A stretch of DNA of 64,000 nt, taken from assembly GCF_024628725.1 (NCBI RefSeq), contig NZ_CP102410.1:372001-436000 (forward strand). The letters run 5' to 3'. The notes beneath the pieces are model-generated. The model was not told the origin of the DNA and searched no databases. It saw nothing but the letters and a program-made list of their open reading frames with translations. Below, in pieces: positions 53,699 to 62,817 of this stretch. Source of the DNA: Ruegeria sp. YS9 (GTDB lineage Bacteria > Pseudomonadota > Alphaproteobacteria > Rhodobacterales > Rhodobacteraceae). The stretch's first letter is position 1. Each line of letters begins with the position of its first letter. The position numbers and the translations under genes are program-made.

Positions 53699-54565
53699 TC
53701 ACGCGTCCAGGTTCTTGCCGACGATGCGCATCAGGAAGATCGCAACGATATTGGCAAGGATGATGGCGTAGACACCTCCGGCTGATCCAAGGCCGACATT
53801 CTGGCTTTCCAGCACGCGCTGGAAGATCAGGTAGGTGAGTGTACGGGTGCCGAAGGCGCCGCCGGTGGTCACGAAGATCTCGGCGAAGATCGACAAAAGA
53901 AAGATAGTCTGGATCAGGATCACAATGGTGATCGCACGGCCCAGATGCGGCAGGATGATGTGGTAAAAGCGCTTCAACGGCGGCGCGCCATCCATCTCGG
54001 CGGCTTCCAGTTGTTCACTGTCCAGCGACTGAATCGCGGTCAGCAGGATCAGCGTCGCAAAGGGCAGCCATTGCCACGAAACGATCATGATGATCGAAGT
54101 CATCGACGCCTCGGACAACCACGAGATCGGCTCGGCGCCGAAAAAGCGCCACAGATGCGCGAGCAACCCGTTCACGGGATCCATGAACATGTTCTTCCAG
54201 ACCAGCGCAGATACGGTCGGCATGACAAAGAAAGGTGCGATGACAAGGATACGAACAACGCCTTGCCCCCACATCGGCTGATCCAGCAGCATCGCAAGCA
54301 GAATGCCAAGAACGACTGTGATGATCAGAACACCGCCAACAATGACCAGCGTTGCCTGCACCGCGGGCCAGAACGTGCTGGACGAGACAAAGCGGACATA
54401 GTTGTCGAACCCGACCCAGCCCAGATCACCCCCCCGCAGAGGCAGATATTTTTTGAAAGAAAAGTACAGCGTCATCGTCAGCGGCACGAGCATCCAGCCA
54501 AGCAGCAGGACCACCGCGGGTGCCATCATCAGGCGAGCAACGGATCGGGAATGTTGAGTAGCCAT
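53699..54565 (-). CDS. smoF: Polyol ABC transporter permease SmoF
   Basis: 288 residues, MalF-like without the large periplasmic loop. Six membrane segments and the EAA loop (LEAAEMDGAPPLKRFYHIILP near 185). Begins 107 bp after smoE; the gap has no strong hairpin that I could see. Inner membrane. Confidence 0.92.
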   Translation of the reverse strand: MATQHSRSVARLMMAPAVVLLLGWMLVPLTMTLYFSFKKYLPLRGGDLGWVGFDNYVRFVSSSTFWPAVQATLVIVGGVLIITVVLGILLAMLLDQPMWGQGVVRILVIAPFFVMPTVSALVWKNMFMDPVNGLLAHLWRFFGAEPISWLSEASMTSIIMIVSWQWLPFATLILLTAIQSLDSEQLEAAEMDGAPPLKRFYHIILPHLGRAITIVILIQTIFLLSIFAEIFVTTGGAFGTRTLTYLIFQRVLESQNVGLGSAGGVYAIILANIVAIFLMRIVGKNLDA

Positions 54566-54672
54566 AACGCAAACCCTCTCTGTTCAGGCGCAACTCAGCC
54601 TGCGGGAAAAACGCGAATTGTGGAAGTGGTGAGCGGGGGACAGATCACCTGTCCCCCACCGGGAGGGAAGCC

Positions 54673-55977
54673 TCAGTATCCTGCGGCTTCCATTTCTTCA
54701 GCCGTAAAGGCCTGCGCCTTTTCAAGCGCTTCTTCTACGGTCTGCTGTCCGGCATAAACCGCCGAGAATTCCTGGCTGACCTGCGTGGCAATACCAGCGA
54801 ACTCGGGGATCGCAACAAACTGGATGCCGGTATAGGGCGTCGGTTTGACACAACAGTTCTGCGGGTCGGCCGCAAGGATCGACTTCAGCGTCATTTGCGC
54901 GAAAGGAATGTCCTTGTAGTTGGCGTTCTCATAGAGCGAGCTGCGCGCACCCGGAGGGACATTGGCCCAACCTTCGTTTTCCGCCACCAGTTCGATGTAG
55001 TCCTTCGAGGTTGCCCATTCGATGAACTGCTTGGCCGCATCCTCTTTTTGGGTGCCCGCCGGAATGGCCAGTGCCCAGGCCCACAACCAGTTGGCGCGTT
55101 TGTCGATACCTTCCGAATTTGGCGCCAGTGCAAACCCGACCTTGTCTGCGACGGTTGAATCATCCGGGTTTGTCACGAAGGACGCCGCAACGGTGGCGTC
55201 GATCCACATACCGCACTTGCCTTGCTGGAACAGAGACAGGTTTTCGTTGAAACCGTTGGTCGCGTAGCCGGCAGGGCCTGATTCATTCATCATGTCGACA
55301 AAGAAGGTCAGCGCCTCTTTCCACTCAGGCTGGTCGAACTGAGGCTTCCAGTCCTCATCAAACCATCGTGCGCCGAAGGAATTCGCGGTCACGGTGATAA
55401 AGGCACCGCCTTCACCCCAACCCGCCTTGCCACGCAGGCAGATGCCGTTGATATCGTTGTCACGGTCCGTCATCGCAGCCGCCGCCTCGCGGATGAACTG
55501 CCATGTTGGCGCCTCAGGCATCTCCATCCCGGCCTTTTCCATCAGGTCGGTGCGATACATGATCATCGAGCTTTCGCCATAGAACGGTGCCGCATACAGC
55601 GTACCCTCATGGCTCAGGCCACCCGCCATCGCAGGAAGCAGATCGCCGACATCATATTCCTCTGACAGTCCATCCAAAGGAACCAACCAGCCATTCGCGC
55701 CCCAAATCGGCGTTTCGTACATGCCGATGGTCATGATATCGAACTGACCACCCTTGGTGGTGATGTCGGTAGTAACACGCTGACGCAGGACGTTTTCCTC
55801 CAGCGTCACCCATTCCACGTCAATACCGGTCGCCTCGGTGAAGTTGTCGGTATAGCCCTGCATCCGGATCATGTCGCCATTATTGACGGTTGCGATCGTG
55901 ATCGTTTCTGCATGGGCCGCGGCCGTTGCGACTAAGGTCAGTGCCGTCGCCGCACGAAGTGCGTTCTTCAAATACAT
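54673..55977 (-). CDS. smoE: Polyol ABC transporter substrate-binding protein
   Basis: 434 residues. Signal peptide MYLKNALRAATALTLVATAAAHA, then a family 1 extracellular sugar-binding fold (ATGIDVEWVTLEENVLRQRV near 49, GMYETPIWGANGWL, GKAGWGEGGAFI). GGGAGG lies about seven bases before the ATG. First gene of the smo operon; a LacI-type operator candidate lies 72 bp upstream. Ligands are probably sorbitol, mannitol or related hexitols. Confidence 0.93.
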   Translation of the reverse strand: MYLKNALRAATALTLVATAAAHAETITIATVNNGDMIRMQGYTDNFTEATGIDVEWVTLEENVLRQRVTTDITTKGGQFDIMTIGMYETPIWGANGWLVPLDGLSEEYDVGDLLPAMAGGLSHEGTLYAAPFYGESSMIMYRTDLMEKAGMEMPEAPTWQFIREAAAAMTDRDNDINGICLRGKAGWGEGGAFITVTANSFGARWFDEDWKPQFDQPEWKEALTFFVDMMNESGPAGYATNGFNENLSLFQQGKCGMWIDATVAASFVTNPDDSTVADKVGFALAPNSEGIDKRANWLWAWALAIPAGTQKEDAAKQFIEWATSKDYIELVAENEGWANVPPGARSSLYENANYKDIPFAQMTLKSILAADPQNCCVKPTPYTGIQFVAIPEFAGIATQVSQEFSAVYAGQQTVEEALEKAQAFTAEEMEAAGY

Positions 55978-56048
55978 CCTTGTCCTCCCTGAGCTTGGAT
56001 GCCGTACTCGGAAAGTAGTGCGTAATTTGTCGCGGCGTCAATAAAAAC

Positions 56049-56063
56049 TTTACGCGCGTTAAA
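56049..56063. promoter_or_regulatory. Operator-like site upstream of smoE
   Basis: TTTACGCGCGTTAAA, a near-palindrome centred on CGCG as is usual for LacI-family sites. It lies in the 94-bp gap between lacI-type gene and smoE. It matches 12 of 15 positions with the site at 57154-57168. Confidence 0.55.
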
Positions 56064-56071
56064 AAATGAAG

Positions 56072-57097
56072 CTACGCAGAATCCCTCAAAACCAGTCGTG
56101 CGGGGAATAACGTTTCCGATCGCGCCTGAAGTTTCCCGCCACTTTCAATGAGTTGGAACAGGGTTTCAACACTGCGCGCCGCTACATTATCATAGTCATG
56201 CGCTGCCGTTGTCAGGGATGGACATGTAAATTTTGCGAACGGGTGCCCATCATTCGAAGCTACACGCAACGTGCAATCCTCTTTCCGACCGACCCGAATC
56301 CCCTGTTCGTAGCAAGCGGCAAGAAAGCCGATGGCGAGCCGGTCATTGCTACACAGAACCGAGTTCGTCCTCAATTGACCTTCCTCCAAGATCTTCATCG
56401 TGCCTCTGTGTCCAATTTCTTCAAACGCCCAACCTTTGCCATCAACCTTGAGAATATGCGGCTCATGTCCGAGGCGCTCCATGATTTCGACATACGCCTT
56501 GCGCCGTTTGTTGGCATTGGGGTTTGCGGGTGTTCGCATTTCGAAGAAGGACGGGGGTTCACCAGTGCGGGTCATGTATTCGACGGTTTGCGACACAAAG
56601 CTAAAGTTATCCGATCCGACAAAGGCTGCTCCCAGACCATCAAGATTGCTGTCGAACAGAACGGTCGGCACATTGGCACAGAATTTCTCGATCGCAGATC
56701 TGTCCGAAATTCGGCCCAAAGGGGCCAAAAGAACACCGGCGGGTTTCATCGATTGCAAGCCGTCCAGAATTTCGTTCTCCAGCTTCTGCTCGCCATGAGA
56801 GCTGAACAGGGACGGCCGATAACCTGCCGCAATGCAACTTTGTTCCAGATAGCGTGCAATCTCGACAAAGAACGGGTCCGCCAGATAGGGCACGACGATT
56901 CCGATATTCTTGGTAAGCTTCCGGTTCTGGTTCACCGCGTAAATGTTGGGGCGATAGTCGAACCGTTCCAGCGCCTCTTCAATTCGGGCCCGCGTCGTGG
57001 GGCGAACGCTGTCGGGATCGTGAAAGTATTTGGAAACCGTAGGGCGCGAGATGCCGCTGAGCGCTGCAAACTCTTCCATGTTCTTTATCTTGGTCAT
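56072..57097 (-). CDS. LacI-family regulator of the polyol operon
   Basis: 341 residues. N-terminal LacI helix-turn-helix (EEFAALSGISRPTVSKYFHD, about 8-28) with the hinge helix near 45-60, then a periplasmic-binding-like sensor domain (IGIVVPYLADPFFVEIARYL near 67). Located just upstream of smoE in the same direction. LacI family members usually repress nearby uptake genes and release when the sugar or polyol binds. Start at ATG 57097 is consistent with the family. Confidence 0.9.
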   Translation of the reverse strand: MTKIKNMEEFAALSGISRPTVSKYFHDPDSVRPTTRARIEEALERFDYRPNIYAVNQNRKLTKNIGIVVPYLADPFFVEIARYLEQSCIAAGYRPSLFSSHGEQKLENEILDGLQSMKPAGVLLAPLGRISDRSAIEKFCANVPTVLFDSNLDGLGAAFVGSDNFSFVSQTVEYMTRTGEPPSFFEMRTPANPNANKRRKAYVEIMERLGHEPHILKVDGKGWAFEEIGHRGTMKILEEGQLRTNSVLCSNDRLAIGFLAACYEQGIRVGRKEDCTLRVASNDGHPFAKFTCPSLTTAAHDYDNVAARSVETLFQLIESGGKLQARSETLFPARLVLRDSA

Positions 57098-57153
57098 GCC
57101 AGTCTGCCTGCTGGTATTGTTCGTCGTGAACTTATCATAGATTTACATATTCT

Positions 57154-57168
57154 TTGCGCGCGCTAATA
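57154..57168. promoter_or_regulatory. Operator-like site upstream of the LacI-family gene
   Basis: TTTGCGCGCGCTAAT, matching 12 of 15 positions with the site before smoE, located 57 bp upstream of the regulator start. Suggests autoregulation. Confidence 0.45.
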
Positions 57169-57445
57169 AATCAATAGCCAGAGCGGCCTCGTGCTACCAG
57201 CGTGCGACAAGGCGTTCAAAGGGTTTCGAGAGCGACGCCAGTCTTTTGGCAAGATTCATTCAAATTGATGACAAGGCTGGCGAAACGTACCCAGGAAGGT
57301 CTGTGTGTAGCTTGGCCGGCGCTTACGGCCGAGAACTGTGGACTGAACAGCAGGCTTGGACGGGGTAAGAAAAAGGCTAGAATATTATGATCGAACACTA
57401 AACCCAAATTCTTGACGATCTTATCTAAGCGATTGGTTTTAAACT
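57169..57445. other. Spacer before the cyclase gene, no supported gene
   Basis: Together with the upstream promoter region this makes about 350 bp without a gene. A 62-codon frame at 57202-57390 on the plus strand has no ribosome site or family feature. The last 60 bp are AT-rich and may hold the cyclase promoter. Confidence 0.4.
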
Positions 57446-58666
57446 ATGGATGCTATTGCCCAACTGACCAATTGGATGATTGCCGAGGGGCGTCGTTCGG
57501 ATGACCCGGAAAAAGTTGTGTCATATTTCTGTTCGTCTCTGATCGAGGCGGGTGTGCCGCTCTGGCGGGTCAATATCGGTCAGCGTTTCGCCAATCCGCT
57601 GCTCATCGCATGGGGGATCGTCTGGACACCGGATGGCACCGAAAGCTATGACGTGACACATGAGACCATGCTGACGGATGGGTATGTCGGCAGCTCATTC
57701 GAGTACATTCTTGAACATCGGAAGCCACTTCACAAAAGTCTGCGGCAATTGAACCCCAGGACTGAGCACTCATCATATCTTGATTTCGCTGAGCTGGGTG
57801 GCACCGATTACTATGCTACGTTGCTTTATTACGGAGACGGATCGCTGCACGGCTGTACTTTTGTCACCCGGTCGCCAGACGGGTTCTCGCCCCAGAATCT
57901 GAAAATGATAGAGGATGCACTGCCCGCTCTGTCCTCTGCTCTTGAACCTGTCACGATGCGCAAGTCGTCCAAAGGCCTTCTGAGAACCTATCTTGGCGAT
58001 GGGCCTTCTGATGCTGTGTGGAACGGGCGGATCAAGCGAGGGGAACGCACGACCCTTGATGCAGTTGTCATGTTTTCTGACCTTCGTGGTTTCACCGCTC
58101 TTTCGGACAGGACATCCGAAGAAGACGTTTTCGACATGTTGAGTGGATACTTCGATCTGGTTGTACAGTCTGTCGAAGAGAATGGCGGCGACATTCTCAA
58201 GTTCATGGGAGACGGCATTCTGTCGATATTCACTGTCGCGACACAGGAAGATTTGAACGACCAATGCAAAAGGGCAGCACGGGCTGCTCAAAGCGTATTG
58301 ACCGGTTTGGCCGCACTGAACCATCGCCGCGATGAGGCTCAGAAGCCGCCGTTGGACATAGGCATCGGGATCAATGTCGGGCAGGTCAGCTATGGCAATA
58401 TCGGCAGTCCCGGCAGGCTGGATTTCACTGTTCTGGGTAGAGCGGTCAACCTTGCAAGCCGTATCGAGGGGTTGACGAAATCCCTGGGTCACAGAGTTCT
58501 GGCGACGTCAGCGGTTGCCGCTGCTTCGCCCGACCTGTTCACGGCTTGTGGGTTTCACGAAGTGCGAGGGCTTGCCGGATCCATCGAGTTGTATTCGCTC
58601 GTCGACAAGGAGCATCAAGGCAGCCCCATGCCAGATCGCCGCATTGACCCGGACAACACGGATTGA
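57446..58666 (+). CDS. Class III adenylate/guanylate cyclase with N-terminal sensor region
   Basis: 406 residues, no membrane segment. Residues 1-175 form an unrecognised, possibly GAF-like, sensor region. The cyclase domain (about 200-390) has both metal-binding Asp, D212 in FSDLRGFT and D256 in FMGDGILS. Adenine-selecting K252 and T328 take the usual Lys and Asp places, and transition-state residues N335 and R339 are in VNLASR. Lys plus Thr is the class IIIb pattern, so ATP is the expected substrate and bicarbonate response is possible. It stands alone between the smo regulator and a PhzF-like gene. All catalytic residues are present. Confidence 0.9.
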   Translation: MDAIAQLTNWMIAEGRRSDDPEKVVSYFCSSLIEAGVPLWRVNIGQRFANPLLIAWGIVWTPDGTESYDVTHETMLTDGYVGSSFEYILEHRKPLHKSLRQLNPRTEHSSYLDFAELGGTDYYATLLYYGDGSLHGCTFVTRSPDGFSPQNLKMIEDALPALSSALEPVTMRKSSKGLLRTYLGDGPSDAVWNGRIKRGERTTLDAVVMFSDLRGFTALSDRTSEEDVFDMLSGYFDLVVQSVEENGGDILKFMGDGILSIFTVATQEDLNDQCKRAARAAQSVLTGLAALNHRRDEAQKPPLDIGIGINVGQVSYGNIGSPGRLDFTVLGRAVNLASRIEGLTKSLGHRVLATSAVAAASPDLFTACGFHEVRGLAGSIELYSLVDKEHQGSPMPDRRIDPDNTD

Positions 58667-58893
58667 GAGCGGTAAGCTTCTACCTTGTCCGCAAAGGCCG
58701 GCTTCGATTTGGGCTGAGGGCGGCCAGGCATGCGCACTGCAAAGATCGGCAGCGCGCAGTCCGGTCCATGGAATCGGGCCTCGCCCTGCGCTGAGTATGG
58801 TGCCGTCGCTGGACCCTTGGACGAGACGTATTCGAGTTCAAGGATCTGGGTGCAACCGAGACCGGTGCTGCGGACACACCTGGCATTTTCGCG

Positions 58894-59805
58894 TCACAAG
58901 GCAATCCGGGCCGAGGTCATGGCTTTTCCGTAACCACCGGCCATGAGGCCCGTGATTGCACCGTTCTCGATGTCCAGATCGACCTTTATCAGGCTCGGGC
59001 TCGCCGGCTTCATAAACACCCCTTGTTCAATTTCAAATGATCGCTGAGACGTGCCGCCAAAATCATGCAACACGCATGCAAGTGGCCCGGCCGCCATCCC
59101 CGTGGCGGCTTCTTCATCTATCGCGTATCTGGGTGCGAACATACGGGTTGTGGCGTCTCGGCTTGTTGCTGAGGGGTCCTTTGTGAACACATAGTAACCA
59201 ATCAGATCCAGTTGCTCGCTGATTTGCTTGATTTTGGCGAAATCCGGTCTGACCTTGGCAAGGCCTGCCGCATCAGAAAGACCGACAACGATGAAGCTGT
59301 TGCCGGTGTTGACTAAAACCGGCGCAAACCTCTGATCCAGATCAGCATTGTCGATCCCGAGAGAGCACAGTACATCGTCGAGTTTCACGCCCTTTTCGAT
59401 CCATTCCTGAGCCCCCCAATAGCGTGGGGCCAATTGTTCCATATAGGCGGCGCCGTCTTTCACGAGTATGCGCCTGGGGCCATCAACAGTTTCCTTGGAC
59501 GTATCGGGTTTGGGAATCCGGCCTAGCGCATCGAGGTGAGAGAAGGCGGCGATTGTTGCATGACCGCAATGAGCGATGCGCCGGTTCGGTGTGAAGAAAT
59601 CCAGCTTGAAGCCTTCCGTTTCGGAGCGAGAGACAAACGCCGTCTCGGACAATCCAACCCTTGCCGCCACGGTTTGCATATCTCGTTCGCTCAGATCATC
59701 AGCGTCCAGGACGACACCTGCGGGATTTCCTCCGGTGCCACCGTCGACAAACCCGTGCACGATTTCAACCGTGACTTCCTTGGCAGTGTTTGCTTGCGTG
59801 TTCAT
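58894..59805 (-). CDS. PhzF-family isomerase/epimerase-like protein
   Basis: 303 residues. N-terminal VDGGTGGNPAGVVLDADDL followed by SETAFV with the catalytic Glu (about residue 54), then FFTPNRRIAHCGHATIA; the second half has EEAATGMAAGPLA and ends in the usual glycine-rich GYGKAM. PhzF folds catalyse isomerisations; most members lack a phenazine pathway and have unknown substrates, as here. Neighbours are convergent with the cyclase and, in the same direction upstream, an exported hydrolase 55 bp away. Confidence 0.9.
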   Translation of the reverse strand: MNTQANTAKEVTVEIVHGFVDGGTGGNPAGVVLDADDLSERDMQTVAARVGLSETAFVSRSETEGFKLDFFTPNRRIAHCGHATIAAFSHLDALGRIPKPDTSKETVDGPRRILVKDGAAYMEQLAPRYWGAQEWIEKGVKLDDVLCSLGIDNADLDQRFAPVLVNTGNSFIVVGLSDAAGLAKVRPDFAKIKQISEQLDLIGYYVFTKDPSATSRDATTRMFAPRYAIDEEAATGMAAGPLACVLHDFGGTSQRSFEIEQGVFMKPASPSLIKVDLDIENGAITGLMAGGYGKAMTSARIAL

Positions 59806-59860
59806 TGATCGTCTCCAAACATGAGGCCGCGCCCTTGATCGAGGCGCGGCCAGTTGCGCA

Positions 59861-60841
59861 TCAGTTGCCGGCGGCGGTTATACGGTTCAGGAATGCAGTC
59901 ATCTGTTCCGCAATCTCGGGCCCGTATTCTTCCAGCGCGAAGTGTCCGGTATCAAGCAGATGAAACTCAAGGTCTTTCAGGTCGCGCTGATAGGGCAGGG
60001 CGCCTTCGGCCGGAAAGATGTGATCGTTCTTACCCCACATCAGCAGCGCCGGGGGTTGATGCTCGCGAAACAACGCCTGCCATTTCGGGTACTCGGCAAC
60101 GTTGGTGCCGTAATCCAGGAAAAGTTCAAGCTGAACCTCCTGATTGCCATCGCGATCAAGCAGGTATTGGACGTGCCAATAGTTGTCCGGGCTGATCCGT
60201 TCCGGCCTTTGTACACCGTGGGTGAACTGCCACTTGGTCGCATCCAGAGTAAGAAATCCACGAAGCTGGTCGCCATTCTCTTTCGAGGGGTCGGCCCAAT
60301 AGGCTTTGATCGGGTCCCAGAATTCTCGCAGCCCTTCCTCATACGCATTGCCGTTCTGAATGACGAAGCCGGTAACCCGTTCGGGCTGTTCCGCAAACAT
60401 CCGGAATCCAACCGGGGCACCATAGTCCATCAGATAGACCGCGTATTGATCGACACCCTTTCGATCCAGCAGGGACGTCATGATTTCGGCGATATTCGCA
60501 AAGGAATACTCGAAGTCTTCGGCTTGCGGCATGTCCGACGCCCCAAATCCGGGAAAGTCGGGCGCGATCACGTGATAATGCCTGGCCAGCTCGGGGATAA
60601 GGTTGCGGAACATATGTGACGAGGTCGGAAAACCATGAAGCAACAGGACGGTTGGCCTGTTCGGGTCTCCGGCCTCACGATAGGCGATATTGACCTCGCC
60701 GATTTTTTCTGCGCGGAAATTGACCGCTTGGGTGGCTTCAATGCCGATCTCATTGGCGATTGCAGGGGCCGGAGCGAATGGCACCGCGATGGTAAGCGCG
60801 AGCAGACTGGCGCTCAGGGTGGATTTCAGATTGCGCGACAT
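59861..60841 (-). CDS. Exported alpha/beta hydrolase with Asp nucleophile (haloalkane-dehalogenase-like)
   Basis: 326 residues. Signal peptide (basic start, then [19 protein letters not shown]). Oxyanion-hole motif [12 protein letters not shown] near 68, nucleophile D139 in [11 protein letters not shown], acid D273 in WGKNDHIFP and H300 in DTGHFALEE. Asp as nucleophile groups it with haloalkane dehalogenases and epoxide hydrolases rather than esterases. Export is unusual for that group. AAGGAAA lies before the ATG; the leader carries three 9-bp repeats. Upstream in the same direction is a PNPOx-family gene. Substrate unknown. Confidence 0.88.
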   Translation of the reverse strand: MSRNLKSTLSASLLALTIAVPFAPAPAIANEIGIEATQAVNFRAEKIGEVNIAYREAGDPNRPTVLLLHGFPTSSHMFRNLIPELARHYHVIAPDFPGFGASDMPQAEDFEYSFANIAEIMTSLLDRKGVDQYAVYLMDYGAPVGFRMFAEQPERVTGFVIQNGNAYEEGLREFWDPIKAYWADPSKENGDQLRGFLTLDATKWQFTHGVQRPERISPDNYWHVQYLLDRDGNQEVQLELFLDYGTNVAEYPKWQALFREHQPPALLMWGKNDHIFPAEGALPYQRDLKDLEFHLLDTGHFALEEYGPEIAEQMTAFLNRITAAGN

Positions 60842-60852
60842 GGGTGTTTCCT

Positions 60853-60879
60853 TTCTTGGGGTTCTTGGGGTTCTTGGGG
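60853..60879. repeat. Three tandem 9-bp repeats in the hydrolase leader
   Basis: TTCTTGGGG repeated three times without interruption, 12 bp upstream of the hydrolase start (read on the minus strand as CCCCAAGAA). Such tracts can slip during replication and alter leader spacing. Confidence 0.85.
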
Positions 60880-60909
60880 CGCGTCTGAACGCGCGGGGTT
60901 CAGCATCGA

Positions 60910-61536
60910 TCAGCGTTGCTGGCCGGGCTTTTCTTTTTGATCTGCGTTTCGAGCTTTCAGTTCCGCCAATTCATCGCGAAGCGGTGCCAGATACTCTTCA
61001 AACTCTTCTAGGGTCAGGCGTTGGGGGATGTGCTGCGGGCAGTTCCAGTCCATCGCTTCAAGCTTGATCACAATGGCCCGCTCTGGGTGGCCCCTGTAAT
61101 TCGGGTCATGCAAACGTTGCATCAGGGCCGGATCATCTGCGCCATCAACAAGTTTCGCCCGGCCCCAGATCTTGAGGCGTCTCCGGTTGGGATAGTCCAT
61201 CAGGATCAGAGAAACGCGGTCGTTGTTCAGCAGGTTACCTGCGCTCAGATATTGCCGGTTGCCGCGAAAATCCGCGTAGGCCAGCGTCCGTTCATCCAGC
61301 ACTTTCAGAAAGCCTGCCGGTCCGCCGCGAAATTGAACATAAGGCCAGCCGGTTTCAGAGACGGTCGCCTGATAGAAGCCGTCCCTTTGTGCGATGAAGC
61401 TGGCCTCGACCGGGCTGATGAGGTCTTCCTGTTCGGCGCCGGCCAGAAACTTTGCATAGCCTTCAGCCGATCCGTTCCTGGCCTGTGTTGCACGTACGGA
61501 AGGCGTAAAACTGATTTCTGCAAAAGGACGTGACAT
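60910..61536 (-). CDS. Pyridoxamine 5'-phosphate oxidase-family flavin/haem-type protein
   Basis: 208 residues. Split-barrel fold of the PNPOx-like family: [26 protein letters not shown] near 50 and [28 protein letters not shown] near 105. The C-terminal helix is Glu/Leu-rich ([20 protein letters not shown]). Probably binds FMN or F420-like cofactor and reduces or protects small molecules; the exact reaction is unknown. The ATG at 61536 has GGAG seven bases upstream. Divergent from a LysR gene, and 68 bp before the exported hydrolase, so the two may form an operon under that regulator. Confidence 0.85.
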   Translation of the reverse strand: MSRPFAEISFTPSVRATQARNGSAEGYAKFLAGAEQEDLISPVEASFIAQRDGFYQATVSETGWPYVQFRGGPAGFLKVLDERTLAYADFRGNRQYLSAGNLLNNDRVSLILMDYPNRRRLKIWGRAKLVDGADDPALMQRLHDPNYRGHPERAIVIKLEAMDWNCPQHIPQRLTLEEFEEYLAPLRDELAELKARNADQKEKPGQQR

Positions 61537-61629
61537 TGAATTCTCCATCTCAGCCGGGCAGAGCCCTGGGGTTGAGGTGAAGCTAGTCAAAGCTTTGGTG
61601 TTGCAGAATATCCCTATTTGGCAATATAT

Positions 61630-61648
61630 TATTCCGAAATATGGAATA
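61630..61648. promoter_or_regulatory. Candidate LysR operator
   Basis: Arms TATTCC and GGAATA around seven bases in the 117-bp divergent gap, ending only six bases before the LysR start codon. Placement suits autorepression and control of the PNPOx-hydrolase unit. Confidence 0.5.
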
Positions 61649-61653
61649 GTCGT

Positions 61654-62577
61654 TTGGATAGATTTCACGCTCTGAGCGTTTTTGTGAAGGTGGCCGAGTT
61701 GAAAGGCTTCGCTGCCGCAGCGCGCCACCTCAATATGTCGCCACCAACGGTAACCCGACTGGTCTCCATGCTGGAGGACAGCCTGGGGCTTCGCCTTTTT
61801 GTGCGCACCACGCGATCAGTCATGCTGACAGACAGCGGGCGAAGATTCCTTGAAGATGCCAGACGCATTCTGATGGATCTCGAGGAGGCAGAGCGTGCCG
61901 CCATCGGATCCTATGCCGAACCGACCGGGGAACTCAGTGTGACCGCATCGGTGTTGTTCGGCCGAATGTTCGTCAATCCGATTCTGGGAGAATTTCTGGA
62001 ACTGCATCCAAAGCTCTCCGCGCGCACTCTTTATGTGGACCGTGTGGTCAATCTGATTGATGAGGGCCTCGACGTCGGCATCAGGATTGGAAACCTTGCA
62101 GATTCAAGCCTGATGGCCGTGAGATGCGGTGCGGTGAGGCAGGTCGTGTTTGCCGCTCCGGCATATCTCGATACGCGCGGCGAACCTGACACACCCGACG
62201 ACCTGGCCAATCACGCCATCATTAATTCAACTGCCCTGCACCCCTCGGCCCAATGGCATTTTCAAAAGAGTGAGACGGTCGTGACAAAACGTGTAAGTCC
62301 GCGCATCAGCATGAACACCAATGATGCGGTGATCGAGCTGGCCCTGCAAGGGCATGGCATCGGGCGGCTCTTGTCCTATCAGGTGGCACCCTACCTTGGG
62401 GACGGGCGGCTCAGGACCGTTCTGAATTCGTATGAACCACCCGAGATCCCCATCCATCTTGTGCATCAAGAGGGCCGTACCGTGTCTGCAAAAGTGCGTG
62501 CATTTGTCGATTTTGCGGCCAAGCGTCTCAAATCAGATCCCTATTTGGACGGATTCCAACACAGGCCTGAGAGCTAG
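61654..62577 (+). CDS. LysR-family regulator with TTG start
   Basis: 307 residues from TTG at 61654, giving (M)DRFHALSVFVKVAELKGF, the usual LysR N-terminus. The helix-turn-helix is at about 16-40 (GFAAAARHLNMSPPTVTRLV) and the effector domain follows. An alternative upstream start at 61618 would add twelve residues unlike the family and run through the operator-like dyad. Divergent from the PNPOx gene. It belongs to the CrgA/YafC-like group judging by the SVLFGRMFVNP region. Confidence 0.87.
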   Translation: MDRFHALSVFVKVAELKGFAAAARHLNMSPPTVTRLVSMLEDSLGLRLFVRTTRSVMLTDSGRRFLEDARRILMDLEEAERAAIGSYAEPTGELSVTASVLFGRMFVNPILGEFLELHPKLSARTLYVDRVVNLIDEGLDVGIRIGNLADSSLMAVRCGAVRQVVFAAPAYLDTRGEPDTPDDLANHAIINSTALHPSAQWHFQKSETVVTKRVSPRISMNTNDAVIELALQGHGIGRLLSYQVAPYLGDGRLRTVLNSYEPPEIPIHLVHQEGRTVSAKVRAFVDFAAKRLKSDPYLDGFQHRPES

Positions 62578-62817
62578 GCATTAGATCCGCCGAACCCCGC
62601 CAGCCGGTCGCTGCCAGAGCCGGATCACGGCCTGACCGGCAGATCACTCTGGGCATGCCCTGTGAGGTGAGTCCGCGCGAAACCTGCGAACATGCGCAAC
62701 ACAGCTTGCCACCGGACGGATTTGCGAGCACGAAACTGAAATTTCAGGTCCCGGGTACACACGCCTTTCGAAGCGATGGAGCCAGCATTGAGCATGCCAT
62801 CACGTTTGACTGACGGC
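62578..62817. other. 240-bp gap without a supported gene
   Basis: Convergent spacer between the LysR gene and the response-regulator gene. Small opposing frames lack ribosome sites and motifs; no hairpin with a T run was seen. Confidence 0.4.

Noticed and set aside
58667..58893. Small opposing frames between the cyclase and phzF genes
   Set aside because: Each lacks a start signal and motif; 227-bp convergent spacer with nothing supportable.
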